Source: Curvibacter sp. PAE-UM (GTDB taxonomy: Bacteria > Pseudomonadota > Gammaproteobacteria > Burkholderiales > Burkholderiaceae_C). Taken from it: DNA of 64,000 nucleotides. The position numbers were made by a program, and so were the translations under genes. Location: NCBI RefSeq assembly GCF_001432305.1, contig NZ_KQ483358.1, positions 1,482,430 through 1,546,429 on the forward strand, given 5' to 3'. Position 1 is the first letter of the stretch, and each line of letters begins with the position of its first letter. Below the pieces are notes generated by a model that was not told where the DNA came from, made no database searches, and was given only the letters and a program-made list of their open reading frames with translations. Positions 1 through 7,382 of this stretch are shown here, piece after piece.

Positions 1-27
1 AGCGACAAAACACAAACCACCTCACCC

Positions 28-2250
28 TCAAGCAGGTTGCAGCACGCGAACAACGCTACGGCGAATCGAGGCAAGCAAACGCTCATGCCAGCGAGGGTTC
101 TGAACAACTTCAGCCCGATAGAACGAAGGACACAAAGTCGCTGCATGCGCATTGGCCCCGCACAACCCACACCCCACACAGCCATCAATGACAGTAGCCA
201 CAGGATCCACCTTCAAAGGATCCGGGTTGTCCTTGAGAGTGAGCGTCGGGCAACCTGAGAGCCGGATGCAGGCATGGTCGCCGTTGCAGACGTCCTCGTC
301 CACCCCGTACTTCACCCGCTCCACGCGCTTGCCCTTTTTCAGCAGGCCAGCCAGCCAGGGCTTGATGCGCCGCTGCCGTTCCAGCTGGCATTCACCCTCG
401 GCGATGATGACCTTGAGGCCGTTGAAGTCGGAGGTGAAGGCGTCGATCAGCGTGCGGCGCACGTTCTCGACCTCGTAGGTGGTGACGGTGCGCAGCCACT
501 GCACGCCCAGGCCCTTGAGCGTGGTCTCGATGGTCTGGTTGGTGTGCACCACGCTGTCGCGCTTGTCGACGGCGCCATCCTTGGCAGCGTCGCCGGGCGT
601 GGAGATGATGTCCTGCGTGCCGGTGGCCGAGGTGTAGCCGTTCTTGAAGATCAGCAGCACAGCGTCGTCGCCGTTGAATAGCGCGCTCTGCACCCCGGTC
701 AGCAGGCCGTTGTGCCAAAAGCCGCCGTCGCCCATGACGGAAAGCACGCGCCGGTTCATCATGGGCGAGACGCCGGCGCGGCTGGCCAGGCTCATGCCGT
801 AACCCAGGATGGAGTGGCCGAAGGAGAAGGGCTCGAAGGTGGCCAGGGCGTGGCAGCCGATGTCGCCCGCGATGTGCACCTGTCCCACCTGCTCCTGCGC
901 GAGCTTGAGTGCCGAGAACACCGGGCGTTCCGGGCAACCTATGCACATGCCCGGCGGACGGGCCGGCAGGGGCTGGCCGCTGTTCTTCGTGATCTCGGTG
1001 GCGATGGCGGCGCGGCGGTCGCGGTTGCCCTGCAGCCACTGCGGCACGGTGGCGGGCAGCAGTTCGGAGCGGTAGCGGCGCAGGAATTTCTCCAGGCCAC
1101 CGGCCATGACCTCGGCCGAGTACTCGCCGGCCAGGGCCAGCATGTCCTTGCCGTGCAGCGGGGTCTGGATATCGGCGCGGCGCAGCATCGTGGCGAGTTC
1201 CTGCTCGATGTACTCGGGCTGGCCCTCTTCCACCATCAGCACGGCGCGTTTGCCGATGCAGAACTCGCTCAGTTCCTCGGGCACCAGTGGGTAGGTCACG
1301 TTGAGCACCAGCAGCGGGATGTCGGTCTGGCCAAAGGCATCGGCCAGGCCGAACTGCTGCAGGGTGCGGATGAGCGTGTTGTACAGGCCGCCCTGCACCA
1401 CGATGCCCAGATCGCTGTGTTTGCCAGCGAACAGTTCATTGAGCTGGTGTTCGCGGATGTACTGGCGCGCGGCCGGCACGCGTTGTTCGCTCTTGAGCTT
1501 CTCGTGGCGGAAGGTCACGGGCGGATGGGCCAGGCGCTCGTAGTTGAAGGTCGCCGGTTCTTCCATCAGGTCGCGCGTGGACACCTTGGAGATGCGGTTG
1601 TCCTTGGCCTGGAAGCTGCCGCGCACATGGCAGGCGCGGATGCGCAGCTCCAGGATGGCCGGCATGTTGGAGGCCTCGGACAGGGCGAAGCCGTGCTCCA
1701 CCATGTCGACCATACGGCCCAGCTCGGGCCGCGGGTCGAGCAGCACCATGCCGGACTTGAGCGCGTAGGCATGGGTGCGCTCCTGGATCACGCTGGCGCC
1801 TTCGCCGTAGTCCTCGCCCACGACGATGAGCACACCGCCCGTGACGCCCGGCGAAGCCAGGTTGGAAAGCGCATCGGCTGCGACGTTGGTGCCGACGATG
1901 GACTTCCAGGTCACGGCGCCACGCAGGGGGTAATGGATGGAGGCGCCCAGCATGGCGGCAGCGGAGGCTTCGTTGGAGCAGGCCTCGACGTGCACGCCGA
2001 GCTGGTCCATATAGGGCTTGGCCTGCACCATCACGTCCAGCAGGTGCGAGACCGGTGCCCCCTGGTAACCGCCCACATAGGCCACGCCTGACTGCAGCAG
2101 GCCCTTGGTGATGGCCAGAATGCCCTCGCCATGAAAGGTCTGGCCCTGGCCCAGCGCCAGGGACTTGATCTCCTGGCTGAATGAAACTTCCACGTGTCTT
2201 CCTCGGTGTTTTTTGGGGTCAGCGCGTGAGTGTGGCGCCTGGACGGTCAT
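28..2250 (-). CDS. iorA: Indolepyruvate:ferredoxin oxidoreductase, alpha subunit
   Basis: The product is a 740-residue thiamine-diphosphate enzyme that would oxidatively decarboxylate arylpyruvates (indolepyruvate, phenylpyruvate) to aryl-acetyl-CoA, passing electrons to ferredoxin. The N-terminal third carries the pyrimidine-binding half (GGYQGAPVSHLLD near residue 60). A TPP/Mg motif GDGGFWHNG lies near residue 505, with NGYTSATGTQ following. The C-terminus has a ferredoxin-like part: an irregular first cysteine set (C-x5-C-x5-CP) and a canonical CVGCGLC...CP set. The length fits the bacterial alpha subunit, not the ~1,200-residue fused form. The beta subunit is therefore expected just past the left edge, downstream on this strand. 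The gene is divergent from a LysR gene 38 bp away, a typical regulator-target pair. Family assignment is firm; substrate is inferred. Confidence 0.88.
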   Translation of the reverse strand: MTVQAPHSRADPKKHRGRHVEVSFSQEIKSLALGQGQTFHGEGILAITKGLLQSGVAYVGGYQGAPVSHLLDVMVQAKPYMDQLGVHVEACSNEASAAAMLGASIHYPLRGAVTWKSIVGTNVAADALSNLASPGVTGGVLIVVGEDYGEGASVIQERTHAYALKSGMVLLDPRPELGRMVDMVEHGFALSEASNMPAILELRIRACHVRGSFQAKDNRISKVSTRDLMEEPATFNYERLAHPPVTFRHEKLKSEQRVPAARQYIREHQLNELFAGKHSDLGIVVQGGLYNTLIRTLQQFGLADAFGQTDIPLLVLNVTYPLVPEELSEFCIGKRAVLMVEEGQPEYIEQELATMLRRADIQTPLHGKDMLALAGEYSAEVMAGGLEKFLRRYRSELLPATVPQWLQGNRDRRAAIATEITKNSGQPLPARPPGMCIGCPERPVFSALKLAQEQVGQVHIAGDIGCHALATFEPFSFGHSILGYGMSLASRAGVSPMMNRRVLSVMGDGGFWHNGLLTGVQSALFNGDDAVLLIFKNGYTSATGTQDIISTPGDAAKDGAVDKRDSVVHTNQTIETTLKGLGVQWLRTVTTYEVENVRRTLIDAFTSDFNGLKVIIAEGECQLERQRRIKPWLAGLLKKGKRVERVKYGVDEDVCNGDHACIRLSGCPTLTLKDNPDPLKVDPVATVIDGCVGCGLCGANAHAATLCPSFYRAEVVQNPRWHERLLASIRRSVVRVLQPA

Positions 2251-2288
2251 TCATCAATAAAATAACGTGACTATCGTTTATTAGATAT
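2251..2288. promoter_or_regulatory. Divergent promoter region with candidate LysR operator
   Basis: These 38 AT-rich bases separate the oxidoreductase and lysR starts and contrast sharply with the GC-rich flanks. They hold an imperfect inverted repeat, AATAACG (2261-2267) and CGTTTATT (2275-2282), compatible with a LysR-type T-N11-A site. With so little space, both promoters must overlap the operator and probably the 5' ends of the genes. The operator role is inferred from divergent layout and dyad symmetry. Confidence 0.45.
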
Positions 2289-3197
2289 ATGCATATCAAG
2301 GACCTGGACCTGAACCTGCTGCGCGTGTTCGACGCGGTCTACCGCGCGCGCAAGGTGGGCCGGGCCGCCGAGATGCTGGACCTGACCCAGCCCGCCGTGA
2401 GCCAGGGCCTGACGCGCCTGCGCCTGCTGCTGAACGACCCGCTCTTCATGCGCGCAGCGGGCGGCGTGTTGCCCACGCCACGCGCCGAGCGCCTGGCGCC
2501 GGCCGTGCGCAGCGCCCTGGGCCTGCTGGAGCAGGCCCTGGGCGAGGCGGCGCAGTTCGATCCGCTGCTCTCGAACAAGACCTTCCGCATCCACATGAGC
2601 GACATCGGCGAGGGCCGTTTCCTGCCCGACCTCATGGTGGCGCTGCGTGAACGCGCGCCGGGCGTACGCATCGAGACCCTGCCGCTGCCGGCGGCCGGCA
2701 TCGCCGACGCGCTGGACAGCGGGCAGATCGACTTTGCCTTCGGTTTTCTGCCCACCGTCAAGGACACGCAGCGTGTGCAGCTGCTCAAGGACCGCTACAT
2801 CGTCATGCTGCGCGCCGGCCATCCCTTTGCGGTGGCGACGCGCCGGCGCAAGGGGGCGGGCCTGCTGGCCGCCCTGCACGAGCTGGAGTTCGTGGCCGGT
2901 CGCACCCATTCGGACACCCTGCGCATCCTGCAACTGCTCAAGCTGGAAGACCGGGTGCGCTTGACGGCCGAGCACTTCATGGTGCTGCCGGCCATCGTGG
3001 GGGCCACCGATCTGGCGGTGGTGATGCCGCGCAACATCGCCCAGGGTTTTGCGGCCAGCGGCGCCTATACCCTGATCGAGCCGCCCTTTCCCCTGCGCGA
3101 CTTCACGGTCTCGCTGCACTGGAGCCGCCGTTTCGAGACCGATCCGGCCAACCGCTGGCTGCGCGAGACCCTCGTCGAGCTCTTTTCAGTGACCTAA
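2289..3197 (+). CDS. LysR-family transcriptional regulator
   Basis: This 302-residue protein is a standard LysR regulator. A winged helix-turn-helix spans about residues 4-65 ([19 protein letters not shown], then [20 protein letters not shown]). It is followed by a linker helix and a periplasmic-binding-protein-like effector domain from about residue 90 to the end. The HTH is of the LRVFDAVYR subtype seen in regulators of aromatic and amino-acid catabolism. The ATG at 2289 gives the expected short N-terminus before the HTH. Divergence from the indolepyruvate oxidoreductase gene suggests it controls that gene, perhaps with an arylpyruvate-type inducer. The target and ligand are inferred; the family call is secure. 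Confidence 0.9.
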   Translation: MHIKDLDLNLLRVFDAVYRARKVGRAAEMLDLTQPAVSQGLTRLRLLLNDPLFMRAAGGVLPTPRAERLAPAVRSALGLLEQALGEAAQFDPLLSNKTFRIHMSDIGEGRFLPDLMVALRERAPGVRIETLPLPAAGIADALDSGQIDFAFGFLPTVKDTQRVQLLKDRYIVMLRAGHPFAVATRRRKGAGLLAALHELEFVAGRTHSDTLRILQLLKLEDRVRLTAEHFMVLPAIVGATDLAVVMPRNIAQGFAASGAYTLIEPPFPLRDFTVSLHWSRRFETDPANRWLRETLVELFSVT

Positions 3198-3213
3198 GGC
3201 GACTGCCTACAAT
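3185..3213 (+). promoter_or_regulatory. Candidate sigma-70 promoter of dcd
   Basis: A TACAAT -10 box at 3208-3213 lies 24 bp before the dcd ATG. A weak TTCAGT sits 17 bp further upstream (3185-3190), inside the end of lysR. TACAAT -10 boxes recur upstream of several genes here (for example at 15894 and 20082), which supports the reading. The -35 is poor. Confidence 0.45.
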
Positions 3214-3237
3214 TCCGCATTCCCAGGAAAAACCACC

Positions 3238-3813
3238 ATGAGCATCAAGAGCGACAAATGGATCCGCCGCATGGCCGAGCAGCACGGCATGATCGAGCCC
3301 TTCGAGCCGGGCCAGATCCGGCAGGACGCCGCCGGCAACAAGATCGTGAGCTACGGCACCAGCAGCTACGGCTATGACATCCGCTGCGCGCCCGAGTTCA
3401 AGGTCTTCACCAACATCTACAGCACGGTGGTGGACCCGAAGAACTTCGACGAAAAGAGCTTCGTGGACATCGAGAGCGACGTCTGCGTCATTCCGCCCAA
3501 CAGCTTCGCGCTGGCGCGCACCATGGAGTACTTCCGCATCCCGCGCAATGTGCTGACCATCTGCCTGGGCAAAAGCACCTACGCGCGCTGCGGCATCATC
3601 GTCAACGTCACGCCCTTCGAGCCCGAGTGGGAAGGGTATGTCACGCTGGAGTTCTCCAACACCACACCGCTGCCGGCCAAGATCTACGCGGGCGAGGGCT
3701 GTGCCCAGGTGCTGTTCTTCGAGAGCGACAAGGACGATGTCTGCGAGACCAGCTACAAAGATCGTGGCGGCAAGTACCAGGGGCAGCGGGGCGTGACGCT
3801 GCCGAAGACCTAA
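3238..3813 (+). CDS. dcd: dCTP deaminase
   Basis: The 191-residue product deaminates dCTP to dUTP, feeding dTMP synthesis in the cytoplasm. It is a trimeric dUTPase-fold enzyme. Diagnostic segments are SYGYDIR near residue 44, GKSTYARCG near 111, and the catalytic-glutamate region [20 protein letters not shown] near 138, followed by QVLFF. Length and motifs match the monofunctional betaproteobacterial Dcd. The ATG follows CCAGGAAAAACCACC, which supplies a Shine-Dalgarno-like AGGA. It sits behind its own TACAAT promoter and is probably a single-gene unit. Confidence 0.95.
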   Translation: MSIKSDKWIRRMAEQHGMIEPFEPGQIRQDAAGNKIVSYGTSSYGYDIRCAPEFKVFTNIYSTVVDPKNFDEKSFVDIESDVCVIPPNSFALARTMEYFRIPRNVLTICLGKSTYARCGIIVNVTPFEPEWEGYVTLEFSNTTPLPAKIYAGEGCAQVLFFESDKDDVCETSYKDRGGKYQGQRGVTLPKT

Positions 3814-3819
3814 GAGCTT

Positions 3820-4728
3820 TTATGCGGGCAGCGCCAGCCGCGCCGCCGCCAGATCCCAGCCGGCCCAGCCGCAGCTTTTGAACAGAACCGGCCCTGGCGG
3901 CCGGTTTTTCTTTGCCTGCAGCACATCTTGCAGGCTGGCAAAGCGGCTCACGTCCAGCCGGGCCTGCAGCAGATCGCCGGCCTCGTGGTCGGCGTCGCGG
4001 GTGTCCACCACCACCGTTCCGAGTTCCGCCAGGTGGCGACAAAGCTCCGGCGCCAGTTCCACCATGCGCGGCGTGAAGGCGCCGACGGCGGCGATGAAGG
4101 CGTCGGGCCGCGGTTCAGTCCGCAGCACCACGCCGCTGGCCGGGGTGCAGGTGACGACCAGCGGGGCTTCAGCCAGCGCGGCGTTGGGGTTGGCGATCAC
4201 TTCGGCCTGCAGGCCCAGTGTGCGGGCATGGGCGGCCAGGGCTTCGGCGCTGGCCGTGCTGCGCGAGGCGATGAAGACCTCCTTCACACCCAGCCCGGCC
4301 GTAAAGGCTTCCAGATGCGCTTTCCCTTGCACGCCGGCCCCGACGATGAGCAGCGGTCCGTCTGGATTCGGCGCCAGGGTCTGGGCCGCCAGCAGGGAAA
4401 CCGCGGCCGTGCGCCGGGCCGTGACTGTGGGGCCGTCCAGCACCAGGCGGCGTTCGCCGGTGGCGATGTCGAACACCACCACGTCGCCCTGGATGGCCGG
4501 GCGCCCCGTGCCGGCATTGGCGGGCGTGAAAGTGATGAGTTTGGTGATGGCCAGGCGGCCGTCCAGGGCCGGCATCACGAACAGGCTGCCGCCCCCGGGC
4601 AGGGCTTGGACCAGGCGGGCGGGAACCTGGACGGCCGGATCTTCCAGCAGGGCAGCGATTTCGGCCGCCAGGGCCGGGTAGGGCAGGCGCTCGGCCGTCC
4701 GGGCCGGGCTGAGCAGGGTCTCGGTCAT
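3820..4728 (-). CDS. Ornithine cyclodeaminase / mu-crystallin family protein
   Basis: This 302-residue NAD(P)-binding protein belongs to the OCD/mu-crystallin family. Members include ornithine cyclodeaminase, alanine dehydrogenase and Delta1-pyrroline-2-carboxylate (ketimine) reductase. The N-terminal substrate lobe contains LPYPALAAEIAALLEDP. A Rossmann nucleotide site LLIVGAGVQGKAHLEAF lies near residue 130, and the C-terminal half has VAAVGAFTPRMVELAPEL-type substrate residues. It is convergent with dcd (6 bp gap) and divergent from the helicase gene, so it has no operon partner to reveal its substrate. A ketimine reductase role in proline or hydroxyproline metabolism is possible but unproven. 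Confidence 0.85.
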   Translation of the reverse strand: MTETLLSPARTAERLPYPALAAEIAALLEDPAVQVPARLVQALPGGGSLFVMPALDGRLAITKLITFTPANAGTGRPAIQGDVVVFDIATGERRLVLDGPTVTARRTAAVSLLAAQTLAPNPDGPLLIVGAGVQGKAHLEAFTAGLGVKEVFIASRSTASAEALAAHARTLGLQAEVIANPNAALAEAPLVVTCTPASGVVLRTEPRPDAFIAAVGAFTPRMVELAPELCRHLAELGTVVVDTRDADHEAGDLLQARLDVSRFASLQDVLQAKKNRPPGPVLFKSCGWAGWDLAAARLALPA

Positions 4729-4776
4729 AGAGAAGCACTGTAGCCGGGGCGGATGGCCCAGGAACGGGATATCGGG

Positions 4777-4843
4777 GATAATCGGGGTTTGCCCTTGGAT
4801 GCAGGGGTGGCCCGCTATCGGTTAGATAGCACTATTTGGCTAT
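4777..4843 (+). promoter_or_regulatory. Helicase promoter and palindromic leader
   Basis: A GATAAT -10-like box (4777-4782) sits in a GGGGATAATCGGGG context like that upstream of ettA. The predicted leader then contains GCTATC-GGTTA-GATAGC (4814-4830), a perfect 6-bp hairpin. This overlaps ATAGC-N8-GCTAT (4826-4843), so two alternative stems compete for the central ATAGC. If the promoter is right, transcription starts near 4790, ruling out an upstream start codon at 4753 for the helicase. The regulatory role is inferred. Confidence 0.4.
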
Positions 4844-4854
4844 GCCAGACCGAT

Positions 4855-6354
4855 TTGAATACTGAACTGACCACCGCTCCCGTGACTTCGAACGAACTCA
4901 CTGCCGACACCCCCATCATGGCCTTTGCCCAGCTGCAACTGGCCGCTCCGCTGGCCCGCGCTGTGTCGGAGATGGGTTACGAGTCCATGACCCCCATCCA
5001 GGCCCAGGCCATCCCCGTGGTGCTGCAGGGGCGTGACGTCATGGGCGCCGCCCAGACCGGCACCGGCAAGACCGCCGCCTTCGCTCTGCCGCTGCTGCAG
5101 CGCTTGATGAAACACGAGAACAGCTCTACCTCCCCGGCCCGCCACCCCGTGCGCGCCCTGGTGCTGCTGCCCACGCGTGAACTGGCCGACCAGGTGGCCC
5201 AGCAGGTCAAGCTCTACGCCAAGTACACCAATATGCGCAGCACCGTGGTGTTCGGTGGCATGGACATGAAACCCCAGACCCTGGAGCTGAAAAAAGGCGT
5301 CGAGGTGCTGGTGGCCACGCCCGGCCGCCTGCTGGACCACATCGAAGCCAAGAACGCCGTGCTCAACCAGGTCGAGTACGTGGTGCTGGACGAGGCCGAC
5401 CGCATGCTGGACATCGGTTTCCTGCCGGACCTGCAGCGCATCCTGTCCTACCTGCCCAAACAGCGCACCACGCTGCTGTTTTCCGCCACCTTCTCGCCCG
5501 AGATCAAGCGCCTGGCCAACAGCTACCTGCAGGACCCGGTGACCATCGAGGTCGCGCGTTCCAACGCCACGGCCTCCACCGTGGAACAGCACTTCTACAG
5601 CGTGGGCGACGACGACAAGCGCCACGCCCTGCACCAGATCCTGCGCCAGCGCGGCATGAAACAGGCTTTTGTGTTCGTGAACAGCAAGCTGGGCTGCGCC
5701 CGCCTGGCGCGTTCGCTGGAGCGCGAGGGTCTCAAGACCACGGCGCTGCACGGCGACAAGAGCCAGGACGAGCGCCTCAAGGCGCTGGACGCCTTCAAGA
5801 AGGGCGAAGTCGACCTGCTGGTCTGCACCGATGTGGCCGCGCGCGGCCTGGACATCAAGGACGTGCCGGCGGTGTTCAACTTCGACGTGCCCTTCAACGC
5901 CGAAGACTACGTGCACCGCATCGGCCGCACCGGCCGTGCCGGCGCCTCGGGCCTGGCGGTGAGCTTCGTCTCGCCCAAGGACGCTCGCCTGGTGGCCGAT
6001 ATCGAGAAGCTGATCAAGACCAAGATCGAGCTGGAGCCTGTCGAGTACGACGAGGACAAACCCGACATCCGCCGCCAGGGCCGTTTCAACGAAGGCCGGC
6101 GCCTGTACGAGCAGACCGAAGAACGCAGCGAGCCGCGCGGTGAACGCCGCACGGCCCCGCGCGAGAGCCGCCGTCCGTCGGCACCGCCGCAGGACCCCTT
6201 CTTCAACCAGCCCTACGAAAGCACGGAGGCGGCGGCCGAACCGGCGCCGTGGGAAGCGGTGGCCAAGCCGGCCGGCCGTGTGGTGTCGGCCAATATCCGG
6301 CCCAAGCGCAAGGTGGCGGCGCTGTTCAACAAGAGCGAAGAAACGTCGAGCTGA
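4855..6354 (+). CDS. DEAD-box ATP-dependent RNA helicase (RhlE-like)
   Basis: The roughly 500-residue protein unwinds RNA duplexes during ribosome assembly, mRNA turnover or cold growth. All core motifs are present: AQTGTGKT (I), PTRELA (Ia), TPGRLLDH (Ib), DEADRMLD (II), SATF (III), QAFVFVNS (IV), CTDVAARGLDI (V) and HRIGRTGR (VI). The C-terminal ~110 residues are low-complexity, charged and probably disordered, as is usual for RNA-binding tails. The start is uncertain. TTG at 4855 lies inside the predicted transcript; ATG at 4918 begins right at the conserved FAQLQLAAPLARAV; ATG at 4753 precedes the predicted promoter. A second RhlE-like helicase with an RGG tail lies at 46647. The gene is convergent with apaH, with a 6 bp gap. 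Confidence 0.92.
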   Translation: MNTELTTAPVTSNELTADTPIMAFAQLQLAAPLARAVSEMGYESMTPIQAQAIPVVLQGRDVMGAAQTGTGKTAAFALPLLQRLMKHENSSTSPARHPVRALVLLPTRELADQVAQQVKLYAKYTNMRSTVVFGGMDMKPQTLELKKGVEVLVATPGRLLDHIEAKNAVLNQVEYVVLDEADRMLDIGFLPDLQRILSYLPKQRTTLLFSATFSPEIKRLANSYLQDPVTIEVARSNATASTVEQHFYSVGDDDKRHALHQILRQRGMKQAFVFVNSKLGCARLARSLEREGLKTTALHGDKSQDERLKALDAFKKGEVDLLVCTDVAARGLDIKDVPAVFNFDVPFNAEDYVHRIGRTGRAGASGLAVSFVSPKDARLVADIEKLIKTKIELEPVEYDEDKPDIRRQGRFNEGRRLYEQTEERSEPRGERRTAPRESRRPSAPPQDPFFNQPYESTEAAAEPAPWEAVAKPAGRVVSANIRPKRKVAALFNKSEETSS

Positions 6355-6360
6355 TCGGGG

Positions 6361-7212
6361 TCAGTTGCCGCGGCCTGCGGGCGTTTGCGCGGCTTCGCAC
6401 TTCACCTGGACCAGTTCGTGTGCGCGGGCTGGCCCCAGGCGCAGCGCACTGAGGCAACCGCCCCAGACACAGCCCGTGTCCAGCGCCAGCACATCGGGCC
6501 GGTCCAGCCAGCCCAGCGTAGACCAGTGGCCGAAGGCCACGGTGATCCCGGCCGTACGGCGCGCTGGCACCTCGAACCAGGGCTGGTAACCCGCCGGCGC
6601 ACCCTGCGCCCCCTCCTTGCTGGCGAACTCCATCTTCCCTTCAGCGGTGCAGAAACGCAGCCGTGTCAGCGCATTGACGATCACGCGCAGCCGTGCGTCG
6701 CCCTGCAAGCTGTCGTCCCAGCGCGCCGGTTCGTTGCCGTACATGCGACGCAGGAAATCCGGCAGGTCGGGACCGCGCAAGACGCTTTCCAGTTCATGTG
6801 CCAAAGCTATTGTTTTTGTAGCATCCCAGGAGGGCAGAACACCGGCGTGCACCATCAGGATCTCTTCGCCCTCGAAGGTCTCCCGCAGCGCCAGGTGCTG
6901 GTGGCGCAGCCAGTCCAGCAGGGCGGGGCGGTCGGGGGCCTGCAGCACGTCGGCGATCGTGTCGCTGCGGTGCGGCGGCCGTACGCCGTGGGCAATGGCC
7001 AGCAGGTGCAGGTCATGGTTGCCCAGCAGGCAGCGCGCAGCCTCGCCATAGCCCATGAGGCGGCGCAGCACGCCGGCCGAATCCGGCCCGCGGTTGACCA
7101 GATCTCCCAGCAGCCAGAGCGTGTCGCGGCTGGGCGAGAAGGTGATCTCCTCCAGCAGGCGCTGCAGGACGGTGTCGCAGCCTTGCACGTCGCCGATCAG
7201 GTAATGGGCCAT
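6361..7212 (-). CDS. apaH: Symmetrical bis(5'-nucleosyl)-tetraphosphatase (diadenosine tetraphosphatase)
   Basis: ApaH hydrolyses Ap4A to two ADP, removing an alarmone and, in other bacteria, Np4-type RNA caps. The 283-residue calcineurin-like phosphoesterase shows GDVQGC at residue 7, GDLVNRGPDS at residue 36 and GNHDLHLLA near 64, which bind the two metals. VHAGVLPSWD lies near 123 and FGHWSTLGW near 224. Length is normal. The segment encoding DATKTIAL (near 6806-6822) is an AT-rich palindrome inside an otherwise GC-rich gene, described separately. The gene stands alone, convergent with the helicase and divergent from the kinase gene. Confidence 0.94.
   Translation of the reverse strand: MAHYLIGDVQGCDTVLQRLLEEITFSPSRDTLWLLGDLVNRGPDSAGVLRRLMGYGEAARCLLGNHDLHLLAIAHGVRPPHRSDTIADVLQAPDRPALLDWLRHQHLALRETFEGEEILMVHAGVLPSWDATKTIALAHELESVLRGPDLPDFLRRMYGNEPARWDDSLQGDARLRVIVNALTRLRFCTAEGKMEFASKEGAQGAPAGYQPWFEVPARRTAGITVAFGHWSTLGWLDRPDVLALDTGCVWGGCLSALRLGPARAHELVQVKCEAAQTPAGRGN
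6804..6824. repeat. Intragenic AT-rich GCTA...TAGC palindrome in apaH
   Basis: GCTA (6806-6809) and TAGC (6819-6822) flank a T-rich loop inside apaH, giving GCTATTGTTTTTGTAGC on the plus strand. The base composition differs abruptly from the surrounding gene. From memory, elements of this look are dispersed in Comamonadaceae genomes; I could not search for copies. A longer relative lies in waaC (22084-22108) and another in the helicase leader. Confidence 0.45.
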
Positions 7213-7382
7213 GGGGTATTTCTGTGGAGTTACAGGAATTTTCGCATTCCGTGTGCTGCCCCTGTTCCGGGCCCGGCGGCTGCATTAGACTGGACCGCTC
7301 GTGGGTCGATGCGGGCGTACCGCCGGGGGCATCCGTGCATCCGCCGGGCCGCTTATACGAAGACAACAACACAGAGGGCGAC

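Noticed and set aside
4753-4854. N-terminal extension of the first RNA helicase from ATG 4753
   Set aside because: It precedes the predicted promoter and crosses the leader hairpins, and the encoded residues do not resemble helicase N-termini.
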